A stretch of DNA of 64,000 bases from Chromera velia (lineage: Eukaryota > Sar > Chromeraceae): contig JAHBMJ010001572.1 in NCBI GenBank assembly GCA_018398765.1, positions 1 to 64,000 of the forward strand, given 5' to 3'. This document shows positions 14,412 through 24,848 of the stretch, one piece after another. The stretch's first letter is position 1, and every line of letters begins with the position of its first letter. Below the pieces are notes generated by a model. That model searched no databases. It was not told the DNA's origin and worked only from the letters and a program-made list of their open reading frames with translations. A program made the position numbers and the translations under genes.

Positions 14412-16062
14412 CTCTCTCTCTCTCCCTTTCCCCTTCTGGCTCCTTCCCCGTGTTCTCCATGCAGCTCCCTCCCAGGAGACTCCCTCCTCTTCCTCTGATG
14501 GCTCCACAGAGGAACAGAAAAGCGACCTGGTGCTTCTAGGAAACCACCGGGACGCGTGGATCTTTGGAGCTGCAGATCCGAACTCGGGTGGGGGGGTGGG
14601 GGGGTTCGTGGGGGGGTTGGTGTCTTCTTTTCTCTTTGGGCGGGTGGACTGGGGGTGTGCTTTGGGGTTGCTGTGCGGGGCTGCGGGCAGAGGTGAAAAG
14701 GGGGGGAGGGGTGTGGAATTCTGTTTCTTGTTGGTGGTCAGAATGGACGTCTCGGGGCTTTTCTTTGTTGTGTGCGCCTGTGGAGTTCTCGGTTCCTCCC
14801 GCTCTCTTCCGCTCTCTCCTGCTCCCTCTCTCTTTTTCTTTGTTTGCCGAGCCATCGATGTTTCCCTTCCCTTCCGCCTCTCTCCCTTGAAGTGGACGGA
14901 AAGCGAATGGACGCTGTAATGCACTTGGCCGTTTCTCCTCATACACGCTCTTTCTTGCTGAACAAATTGAGGGACCGTCTAGTTTTTCCACGGCGGGCCT
15001 GAAGCCACGTTCTTCCTTTCAAATTTTCTTCTGCGTTCACTCACCGTCCTTTCATGCAGGCACAGCCTGTCTGATGGAAATTGCCAAGGTGGTGTCTGAG
15101 ATGGTGAAGGATGGATGGGAACCTTCTCAGACGATCCGCCTCCTCAGCTGGGGTGGGTCCTTTTTGTTTGAGTGCGCTCTTGTCGCTTTCGTTCTTGCGT
15201 TTTGAAGTAGATGTGTCGGATTTCTGGTGACGAGGTGCAAGAATGTAAGAACGCAGATTTGGATGCAGACCTGCACCGTCTCTGTTTCAACATGGGTGGG
15301 AACAAGCACATCTGTCGTCTTGCAAATTTTCCCCAATGCCTATTTGTCTTTTCTGGGGAGAATGGAGGGAGAAACCCAAAAGCATCTGGTGCAAATTTCG
15401 TATCTTTGTATTGATCTCTCTCCCTTCCGCCCTTTCTCTCTCTCCCTCTCTCTCTGTGCGTGCCTATGTGTGCGAACGTGCATGGATGCAGACGGAGAAG
15501 AATACGGTCTGCTGGGATCTACCGCCTACGTCGAGAGGCACAGGGCGGAGCTTTTGGAGAAGGCGGTGGCGTACCTGAATGTGGACGTGGCGGTGCGTTC
15601 GTGGGGTGGGGTTGGGGTGAAGGGAGGGGGGAGGGCCTTTAGATTGGGCGGCGCCTCGTTGGACTGGGGCATGCGGAAGGAGGGAGGGAGGGAGGGAGAG
15701 TGGCCTTTTGCTTCATGTGGTGTGTCGGAGGCTGGTGTGTCTTTGTTCTTCGATTCTCGATCTTCCACCAAGAGAATCTGTTTCTCGTTTCTTTTAACAT
15801 GTCACTGTGTGGTTCGTCGTCTCTGGCAGCTCGACTTCTTCCCTTCCTTTTGTTCTTGCAGGTCTCTGGTCTGTTCTTTGACGCTCGGGCGTCGCCTTCG
15901 ATGAAGAGCCTTGTGCTGGGGGCAGCTGCCATGCTCCCTGCACCCACAGACAAGGGAGAGAGGGGAGAGGAAAAACTGATCGGTAAGTCCGCCTGTCTGG
16001 ATGACACGCTCTCAACTGCTCCTCCCTCCCTCCCCCCCCCCGAACAGTGAGCGAGATAGATA

Positions 16063-16098
<36 letters not shown>

Positions 16099-16144
16099 AA
16101 GAGCGAAAAGGCGAAAGAGAGCGCGCGAGAGAGAGAGAGAGCAA

Positions 16145-16176
<32 letters not shown>

Positions 16177-16217
16177 CAAAGAGAGAGAGAGAGAAAGAAA
16201 GAAAGAAAGAGACAAAG

Positions 16218-16250
<33 letters not shown>

Positions 16251-16598
16251 AAGAAAGAAAGAAAGAAAACGGATGAAGGCAGGGATTCAGGTGAAAGCAT
16301 GTTGGTTGCAAACTCAATTCTGACTGTGAGTGAGAGAGGTCCACAGCTTCCTGCTGCTGCATTTCGAAATGATGCAAGAGAAATAATTTGAGGACCTTCA
16401 TTTGGGTTTTGGTTTTGGTTTTCTGGTTGATGCCTTTCCTCGTTCCATGTACCGGTTTTGGGTCTGCTTTCTCACAGTCAAAAGGATTGGGTCTTTCTGA
16501 ATTGGCTTTTTTGACGCAAAGGGTAACGGAAGGAGATGCTAAGTCGATGGCAGGTGCTCATTTGATTGTGATGCTCCAGCTGTCTGTTGCTTCCTCGA

Positions 16599-16647
<49 letters not shown>

Positions 16648-18632
16648 GTGTGCAGAAATGTGGCAAGAACAGAGGGGAAAGCTCGAGGTCAGTGTCTACT
16701 CTATCGCTTTTTCTCGATGAATCTCTTGCACTGTTTGCCTGCCTGCCTGCCCGCCTGCTTGCTTGCTTGCTTGCCTGCCTGCCTGCCTGCCTCTGCATGT
16801 GTCAGTAAGAGAGAGGCGATCCGACACACAGATTTGATGTAGAGTCAAGTCCTGTTGTTTCTCTCGGACAGAAGCTGTCTGACGAAGTAGGTATGAATCG
16901 CTTGTGGTAGAGCCTCCCTCGGTCTGCACTAAGAATGATCCAATCCCAAATATCCACCCACATTTTTGTCTGACGGGTTTTGTCCCCTTTCTTTCTTTCT
17001 TTCTTCCTTCCTTTTTTCTCCTTCAGGTCGGCCCTCTCGGTTCGGGGTCTGACTACACGGCCTTCCTCGACCACACAGGGGTGGCGTCTTTCGACAGCAG
17101 CTTCAATGGCATCAAGGCGGGGAGGTCCGTTTGTTCTTACTGGGGGGCGGCAAAGGGGAAATGTTGAAAGTCTGCTGTCTTGTGGACCCCTTGCCCCTTT
17201 GGGAAGGCGGAAACGGACGCGTGGGATGGGGGGGGAAAGAGGTGTCTTCTTGAAGGGGAGTTTCTTCTTTTTTCGAAGGAAAGAGAGCATGCAACAAAAC
17301 GAAGTGCCGCGTTCCGCCCTGCTGGGGCTCCTTTGAATATTTGTGCCCATCGCACAGTCCAAACCGAGTGAGTCTGCGCGTTTGTGCACCCCCTCTGCGT
17401 GCAGCTACGGACAATACCACTCTATCTACGACTCCTTCAGTTGGATGGACAAGCACGCGGACCCGGGGTTCCGTGCCCACAAGACCATGACGTCCCTCTG
17501 GCTGCTCCTTCTGATCGCCTTTGCAGATCCCCAACTGGACGACAAGGTCCTTCCCTTGAATGCCACGGGTAGTGCCGAGGCAGCACGGGGGTACATCCAG
17601 GGTGTGAAGGGTGCGTATGAGAAGGCGGGTCTGAGTGAGGTGATTGGGAAGGTTGAGGACGCAGCTTTGGCATTCTTGGAGAAGGCAGAGGAGTTCGACG
17701 CTGCTGGGTGGAATGCAGAGAGGACAGGAGACGCAGAGACGGTAATGGAAGTGAACAGACGACTGAAGTGGTTGGAGAGATCCTTTCTGGATGCAAATGG
17801 GTTGAAGAGCAGGAAGTATTTCAAGCACATGCTCGTGGCTCCCGGACTCTATCTAGGGTCGGTAGGTAGGTGGGGTGCGTGCGTGGGTGGGCGGGCTGGG
17901 AAGGATGTAGGTAGAAGAAAATAATCATGTCGAGTACAAGTCATGAAAGTGACCCCTGTCAGGAGCTTGTGCGGAAGCTGATCGACAAACCAACAATCAA
18001 AAGGGATCGCATGAACACATTTCTGTGTGTGTGTATGTAGAGGGACAAGGGGAAAAGGACTTCATTCATTCAACTCGATTCGATTCGCTTCGAAGCCCAC
18101 TGAACTTATTGCTTCCTCAATTGTTTGGCTCGTCTTCTATGTGTGCACTCTCTGTCGGTCGTTTGTTAATTTCGGTTTCCAGTCTGTTGGTTTTGTTGTC
18201 GAACATATTCTCGTCCTCTATCTTGCCCACCGCTTCTCTTGCTCAGGAACTTTGTGTCGTGTCATGGCAGGGCTTTCCTCTTGCAGTTTGAAAGAATGAG
18301 AATAGACCTCCTTGCTTGTGTATGAATCGGGCCACTCTTGCAGGTACGGTGCGCAAACGCTCCCAGGAATGACAGAGGCAGCTGCTCTGGGATGCGCGGG
18401 GGGGAATAAGGGGACAGGGGACTGCGAAAAAGAAGCCGAGAGAGTAATTTCCCGCCTGAAGCAGGCAGAGAGCTGTGTGTCTCTTCCTTCTTCCTCTTCC
18501 TTTGTTCCCTTGTCGAGTGCACGAGAGGCCTGTGGCGTGGCGGAGTTCCGTTTAGGACTTCTGGAAGTGGAGACAGAGGAGAGGAATTCCGATTTGGAGT
18601 CTGCTCACCGTCTGATGCTCTCTGTTCTCTAG
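7778..18632 (+). CDS. Glutamate carboxypeptidase II / PSMA-type metallopeptidase (family M28B)
   Basis: Secreted or membrane-anchored di-zinc carboxypeptidase; relatives remove C-terminal glutamate from N-acetyl-aspartyl-glutamate or folyl-polyglutamate. Exons: 7778-7924, 8420-8516, 9060-9268, 9664-9742, 10031-10124, 10543-10591, 11980-12079, 12534-12590, 12987-13033, 13362-13442, 13752-13832, 14037-14094, 14465-14587, 15060-15152, 15492-15592, 15862-15982, 16656-16687, 17027-17124, 17405-17857, 18344-18632. These give 802 residues with every phase matching. N-terminus MVKTGATLLAALGFF looks like a signal peptide or anchor. The PA domain contains FVYVNFGTPEDF and GKIGLARYGKNFRG. Metal ligands are conserved: H and D in HRDAWIFGAADPNSG, EE in DGEEYGLLGS, D in YLNVDV, H in YGQYHSIYDS. 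C-terminal dimerisation domain follows. An acidic Ser-rich insert lies in exon 3. The N gap falls inside intron 6, so no coding sequence is lost. Confidence 0.93.
10644..10931. other. Assembly gap in intron 6 of the M28 gene
   Basis: A run of 288 N flanked by G on the left and a 16-base G run on the right. Coding on either side (GLK and VKNAEERG) is contiguous in the family, so the gap lies in an intron. Confidence 0.97.
12384..12533 (+). repeat. TG / CT / TG compound microsatellite ending at a 3' splice site
   Basis: About 44 bases of TG, then CCCT and CT repeats, then TG/TCTG repeats, ending directly at the CAG acceptor of M28 exon 8 (12531-12533). The tract takes the place of an ordinary polypyrimidine tract. 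Confidence 0.9.
16050..16272 (+). repeat. Polypurine GA/GAAA tract in M28 intron 16
   Basis: About 220 bases of nearly pure GA, with GAAA units towards the end. No gene is read through it on either strand beyond low-complexity frames. Tracts of this kind can form triplex DNA. Confidence 0.9.
16596..16655 (+). repeat. TG microsatellite adjoining the acceptor of a 32-bp micro-exon
   Basis: Pure TG for about 42 bases, then TG-rich sequence up to the CAG acceptor at 16653-16655 of M28 exon 17, which is only 32 bases long. Confidence 0.9.
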
Positions 18633-20156
18633 CTGATTGACGGATTTGATTGGAAGAGCGAAGCGCTCAAAGGTCGAGAGATTATGGGGGGAAGCTTCGT
18701 GGAGAAGGAAAGAAAACTACCGAAGTGGACTGGGGAAAAATAGTCGTAGCAGAACGGACATGGAATAGCTTTGTGCATGCAATTTACTGCTCAGAGACAG
18801 AAAGTCAGACAGAAAGAGAGAGCAAAAGGGGGAAGGAAAGAAAGAAACATAGAAAGAAGGACGGAAGGAAGGCAGGAAAGAAAGAAAGAAAGAAAGAAAG
18901 AAAGAAAAGGACAGGCAGACAGACAAAACATTCTGGCATTATCCAACGTAGCGCATTGCAAGCAAAGAAGTGTGAAAAGATGTCCGCAAAGTTCCGAAAG
19001 GTGAGGCGTCGGTCCGGTGATGGCGAGTCAACCTTTCTGGTGTTGTGGGGGTGTAGAATCACTGAGAAGCTGACTGACTGAGGTATGAACCCCCGAAGAA
19101 AAAATGATATATGGAATGAAAGTGGTAGAAGGAAGGAAGAAGTAGAGGAAACGCAATTTCCAATAGTTGGACAACAGAAAGCTGGCGTTGCCTTTTCACT
19201 TTGACCAAAAATCCAGTTTCTCCACTAGCCTTTCTATGTTCAGTGGTTCCTGCATCTGCGTTTTCTCTCATTCATCAAAAACATTTGAATGCCTATCTGT
19301 CTGGCTTTGTATGTCAACCGTTTTTTTGTGAATGTGCTTGCGGTTAGACTTGCCCTCTGTAAACTATCTGTGTGACAGTGTCCGCGACAAAAAAAACTTT
19401 CTAAAAAACCAAATTGATGTTTTAAATTTATTTTATTTGAGACCGATCATGCTATAGGATAGGATAGGATAGGATTAATGTCTGGAGGATTGGCCTCCTG
19501 CCCCAATGCCGAGCGCTCGACGTGCGGCGTCCTATATTGTAGAGTCAATAGTGATAAGTGATAAGTAATTTAGTGGTGCCCTTGAGCACTGTCGCCGTTT
19601 TGTCTTATAGTATAGACTGAATCTAAGCAGATGTTCTGGAATTAATTAGACAGGAAATAAGAAGTAAAATATTTTTCATAGTTTTTTTTTGTATATAAAG
19701 AATTGCGTCACTATTAGTTGTTGTGTACACTATCAATGTTTTTATTAAACAAATTTACATAAATTTACTACTTAAAGATATTTGAAGCCTAAGTTGAATT
19801 TTGAAATTAGTGCAAGGTACCATGTATGAGGCGTAACTAAAATAATTAAAATACTTTTAAAATTTTATGTCGAAGGCGCAGACAGTCTTAAACTAGTCTT
19901 AAAGCACTGATAAGCTAGTTGCTACTCGTTACAGTTGCAGACGTGGCCAGCATACGGTCTAAAATAGGGTAGCATAGGATAACATAGGGTGTAAGACACT
20001 GTAAGTAGGTATAAAGGGGGTTTTGGTAACCCCTTTAACACTTCAGACTGTTATAAATAAGATTTTGTAATCACTAGCTACATCTGCCTAGCGGCGTAGC
20101 TGTTTTAAGATGCACCTTCAGGCTTCAGCATATGCATGAATGATCAAGCTTGCCGC
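18633..20156. other. Gene-free block after the M28 gene: GA tract, then AT-rich sequence
   Basis: Contains a GAAA-type tract (about 18785-18910), four tandem AGGAT/TAGGA units near 19455-19475, and AT-rich sequence to 20100. The segment 19553-19611 (…GTGGTGCCCTTGAGCACTGTC…) recurs at 27043-27092. No supported gene. Confidence 0.7.
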
Positions 20157-20157
20157 G

Positions 20158-20917
20158 CATGCAGACGAAAGTCTCACGTCATCTTGCGTCTGTACGAATC
20201 TGATGGAAGCAAGCTTGCGAACGGCCCCGGAAAGCAAGAAAAATGAGAACTGCATGATTGATGTACGCTGGCCATGCAGCCTCGCGCCGATCCCCCCCCC
20301 TGTGGGGAAAAAGCATGCGCGGAACCCCCCCCCGTAGAGTTATGGCGCTGCTAACATACAGGGCTATAAGATCTGAGAGTCGGACATGCATTGTTCGTAC
20401 TTCTCTTTAGTCTTACACACAGGCAAGACTATACTTCTGAATTGACTTGCATGCAAACCAATTAATACAATGCATGCATGCATATATATATGCGCCATAC
20501 GCTCGACATGCACGCACTACGTGCAGCTCTGACAATGCCTACAACCTCACAATGTAACGTGCCACCTCCCCCAGAGTGTCGTCCCGACATTTTCATATGG
20601 ATGTACTCAGCTATTGAACTTAGACAGGGGTTGCGAGGTTTATTTCACAAGACGAGAGCGATCAAGCTTGACGTGCATGTCTCTACAGAGCATTGTCAGA
20701 ACTGGGTTCAGGACGTTTGATGATGTTTGAAGCTTTTGCCCGGCGATTTGGAACATTTTGTCTTCTCTTCTTCTTGTGTCTTTCGACTCCTTTCTCATAT
20801 GCTCTCATCTCTCTTTTTCTTGTCCATCCTGCATTTCACTTCTGCTCAGGTGGAGGGGCAAAGATGCACTGCCTCTTTCCTACCTACACACATGCCCCCT
20901 CTCCTCCAGGCCGTGGN
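20158..20917 (+). repeat. 760-bp tandem repeat, copy 1
   Basis: Copy 1 of a unit repeated from 20918; the two copies look almost identical over their whole length, with small differences only at the right end. It ends at a single N. The unit holds two poly-C runs, ATGCATGC strings, an ATATATAT stretch and a short frame of 80 codons that I do not regard as a gene. Because the junction carries an N, the duplication may be an assembly effect. Confidence 0.9.
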
Positions 20918-21677
20918 CATGCAGACGAAAGTCTCACGTCATCTTGCGTCTGTACGAATCTGATGGAAGCAAGCTTGCGAACGGCCCCGGAAAGCAAGAA
21001 AAATGAGAACTGCATGATTGATGTACGCTGGCCATGCAGCCTCGCGCCGATCCCCCCCCCTGTGGGGAAAAAGCATGCGCGGAACCCCCCCCCGTAGAGT
21101 TATGGCGCTGCTAACATACAGGGCTATAAGATCTGAGAGTCGGACATGCATTGTTCGTACTTCTCTTTAGTCTTACACACAGGCAAGACTATACTTCTGA
21201 ATTGACTTGCATGCAAACCAATTAATACAATGCATGCATGCATATATATATGCGCCATACGCTCGACATGCACGCACTACGTGCAGCTCTGACAATGCCT
21301 ACAACCTCACAATGTAACGTGCCACCTCCCCCAGAGTGTCGTCCCGACATTTTCATATGGATGTACTCAGCTATTGAACTTAGACAGGGGTTGCGAGGTT
21401 TATTTCACAAGACGAGAGCGATCAAGCTTGACGTGCATGTCTCTACAGAGCATTGTCAGAACTGGGTTCAGGACGTTTGATGATGTTTGAAGCTTTTGCC
21501 CGGCGATTTGGAACATTTTGTCTTCTCTTCTTCTTGTGTCTTTCGACTCCTTTCTCATATGCTCTCATCTCTCTTTTTCTTGTCCATCCTGCATTTCACT
21601 TCTGCTCAGGTGGAGGGGCAAAGATGCACTGCCTCTTTCCTACCTACACACATGCCCTCTCTCCTCCAGGCTGTGTC
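20918..21677 (+). repeat. 760-bp tandem repeat, copy 2
   Basis: Second copy of the 20158-20917 unit at an offset of 760 bases. Part of the same unit (from the GTAGAGTTATGGCGCTGCTA string) recurs in a more divergent form at 23156-23382, so the unit belongs to a dispersed family. Confidence 0.9.
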
Positions 21678-21689
21678 CACACGGCCATG

Positions 21690-23060
21690 CAGATGAAGTC
21701 AAAGGCAGACGCAGCTAAAAAAAAAACAAATGGGTTCCATGCATAGAACAGATGATCGAACACACAAATGGGACTGTTACAGTGGGGTGAATACCGTCTC
21801 CTCAATCCGATCTCAAGACTGTCGGCTGTACCCCTTCCATTCGGTCATACCTGAACGCTGTTGTCTCATTATGTTCTGCCTTATCATGTTTAAAGCAGCA
21901 GTACGTTCTCACTCTTGGCATTTGAATACCAGTTGCACTCTTTCTCTTTCCGCCAGGCCTGATCGAATTCCAGTGCAGACAGGCCTAACTCGTCTCCCCA
22001 CTTCTGGTGTCTGTGCACTGAATTCCTCTCTATACGGAACTCCACCGGGAGGCATCTCATGATCTTGAGCGCAAACTGAGCGGATCGTGTTCAGCAGCGC
22101 TGCATGTCTTTCCGTTTGTTTTGCCCTTCTCTTTGCTCTCTGTTTCTCTCTCTTTCTCTCTACCTTTCCTGCGTTTCGGGTCAGTTCTATTCTCCCAATC
22201 CTCATGGGGGTAACTTTAGTTTCTCCGGCAATGAACGGCGCTGACTCTGGTAAAAGGGGTGCTGCTTTCTAACTGATCTCCCACTGACTGTCTCCGCTTC
22301 CCATGTCTGCATCCTCATGTCCGGAAAGACCTACCGGCAATACTGCTTCGAATTCAGATTCTCCTGCATTGCTGTACCTTTGAAAATCAAACGTCGTCCC
22401 TGCAGTTTGAACAAATGGGGTCTCTCCTCCTTGGTCACTTCCCTGGAAACCCGGTATCGCTGTGAAGCTCTTTGCTGCTATTTGGGGTTCACTCACCACA
22501 ACATCACTCTGAGGGCGTTGGGGTCCCCAGTCGTCTGTAGGCGCAAACGGAGTATGTAAAGGTCTATGCGCCTTGAACCCATCTGCTTCCTTCCGCTTCA
22601 CTGGGGAGGCAGTCTGGTCGTCATCCGACTTCCTCCCATCTCTCTTGCTCTGTGTCTATCCGAGGGCCTTCTCATTCCATTGGGTCTTCGAAAAACGCAA
22701 ACCACGACGCGTCTTCTTCTTTTTTTCCGGCTCTTCGTCTCGACCCTCCTGAATGACGTCCTTCGATTGCTTGCGACCCTTCTTCGCTCTGCATTTCTTC
22801 TTGCCCATAGACCCCAAGGGCAACCATCGCTGCATTTCTTCAGCGACTCCGGACAGAAGAAGACAAACAAACTCGTATCAGTCATCCAGGGTCGCAACGG
22901 AGACGTCCTTCAGTTCCTCTACACTCTTCACGAGGAACGCAATTGCACAGAAAATCAGGCCCACTTCTCTATGTGGCCTCAACGTCATCGCAACAATAAA
23001 AGAAAGACCTACAAGAACTCTGAAAAGCAAATAGACTCAACGCACCAATCGTCTGGTGCG
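21690..23060 (-). mobile_element. Coding-like, broken element of unknown family between related repeats
   Basis: The minus strand carries open stretches that share one frame over most of 21909-22860: a Lys/Arg-rich basic part, then a polar Pro/Gln-rich part, then another Arg-rich part. Upstream on the same strand (about 22870-23035) a short hydrophobic frame is seen. It looks broken, with a few breaks. No domain was recognised. It lies between the 760-bp repeat and its diverged partial copy at 23156, both in the same orientation, which suggests an old inserted element. It could also be a degraded host gene. Confidence 0.3.
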
Positions 23061-23155
23061 AAAGAATGCCTGCCGTCTGCCGTTTAACGATACAGAGATT
23101 CGTCTCTGATCATAAACAGAACAGATTGGTCCCTGACCGACCTACTCTGCTGCCA

Positions 23156-23382
23156 CGTAGAGTTATGGCGCTGCTAACGTACGGGGCTATAAGATCTGAG
23201 AGTCGGATATGCATTGTTCATACTTCTCTTTAGTCTTACACACAGGCAAGACTGTACTTCTAAATTAACTTGCATGCGAACCAATTAATACAATGCATGT
23301 ATGCACATATATATACGCCATACGCTCGATATACGCGCACTACGTGCAGCTCTGACAATGCCTACAACCTCACAATATAACG
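23156..23382 (+). repeat. Diverged partial copy of the 760-bp repeat
   Basis: Matches 20332-20556 and 21092-21316 with scattered differences, including the ATATATAT stretch and the CACTACGTGCAGCTCTGACA string. Its divergence, against the near identity of the two tandem copies, shows that the family is older than the tandem duplication. Confidence 0.85.
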
Positions 23383-24600
23383 CCCCCTCCTAGGCCCCCT
23401 CCCTCGGGAAAAAAGTCCGGGGGTAAGTGGTAACGCACGTATCTGATGCAAGCAAGCTTGCGAACGGCCCCAGAAAGCAAGAAAAATGAGAACTGCATGA
23501 TTGACGCACGCCGGCCAGTTGACCGCGCAGGTGGTCACGTCGACTTCCCCCCCTCCCCGCGGGAAAAGCCGCGGAACTCCCCCCCCCCCCCCGGGAAAAA
23601 AGCCTGGAGGTAAGCTGAAACCCATCTGACGCATACATAGCGTAAATCAGCCTTTTAGGGCAGGGTTTTTGGTGAAAGACACTATATGTATGCATGCGTG
23701 GGCTGGGGTATCTGACGCAAATAAGCTTGCGAATAGCCCCGGAAAGCAAGAAAAATGAGAACTGCACGATTGACGCACGCCGGCCAGTCGACCGCGGGTG
23801 GTTACGCTGACTCCCNNNNCCCCCGGGAAAAAACCCCGGGGGTAAGCTGAAACCCAGGCATCTGACGCACGCATGGCGTAAATCAGCCTTTCGGGGCCGG
23901 GTTTTTGGTGAAAGACACTGTATGCATGCATGCATGCGTGGGCTGGGGTATTTCTATTTTGTAAGTGCCCCCCGCTTCGCTTTCCGGGGCCATATGGCCC
24001 AAATTTAGCCTTTCGGGGCTGGGTTTGGCCCTGGAAAGTGAAGCGGGGGGCACTTAGAAAACAGAAATACCCCAGCCCACGTGTACGCTGTTTTTCAGTA
24101 AAAACCCGGCCCCGAAAGGCTGAATGTGCACCAAATATGCATGCGTCAGGTGGATTTCAGACCCGATTACCCGATTTTCGCCAAAAAAAGGCCCCGGAAA
24201 GATCCCGCCCTAAATGGTCCAGAAAAACGTGCATGAACCCGCGTCGTCATGCATGCGTGCGTCAGTGGCCCCGGAAAGCGACAGGCTGCATCCCCGGGCT
24301 TTTTTCCTGGGGGAGGGGGTGTTCTGCGGCTTTTCCCNNNNNNNNNNNNNNNNNNNNNNNNNNNNNNNNNNNNNNNNNNNNNNNNNNNNNNNNNNNNNNN
24401 NNNNNGGGGGGGGTCGGCGCGACTGCCCGATCGGCTGGCCTGCGTGCGTCAATCGTGAAGTTCTCATTTTTCTTGCTTTCCGGGGCCGTTCGCAAGCTTG
24501 CTTGCGTCAGATTTGGCGAAAGACACGTTGCATGCACGCGTGGGCTGGGGTACTTCTGTTTTGTAAGTGCCCCCCGCTTCGCTTTCCGGGGCCATTCAAT
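23383..24600. repeat. Cluster of GC-rich interspersed and inverted repeats
   Basis: Made of shuffled modules. Module 1 (AGCAAGCTTGCGAACGGCCC onward, about 65 bases) occurs at about 23451 and 23722 on plus and 24431-24510 on minus, and also inside both 760-bp copies. Module 2 (GCGTGGGCTGGGGTA … CTTTCCGGGGCC) occurs at 23938, inverted at 24028-24083, and again at 24538. GCATGCATGC strings and C runs adjoin two N gaps (23816-23819 and 24338-24405). No gene supported. Confidence 0.8.
23884..24123. repeat. Long imperfect inverted repeat (about 240 bp)
   Basis: Outer arms CAGCCTTTCGGGGCCGGG (from 23884) and its complement ending at 24123, and inner arms 23938-23990 and 24028-24083, fold around a loop of about 37 bases. 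Foldback or MITE-like form; no coding frame inside. Confidence 0.8.
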
Positions 24601-24848
24601 GAACGACGACAGACCGGCATGACAGACCTGATCTACGGCTTTTTTTTCATCGATTGTCCAGGGCAGTTTCTTCATTGTTAATTCGGTCGATCGCTCTCGG
24701 AAGAAGTTTTGCGTTTTCGATCTCCCTCTTCAGCTGTGTAGCCTCAGCTGTGTCCGAGTGCATGGGATCTAGCTCGTCTGCGCAGACCGGTGCAGGACGG
24801 GCCTCTAGAAGAAATTGACTCATAGACCTGTTTTTGCTTTCCGAGGAA

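Noticed and set aside
20478-20720. 80-codon frame present in both 760-bp copies
   Set aside because: It lies in a repeat, has no recognisable feature, and is lost in the diverged copy at 23156.
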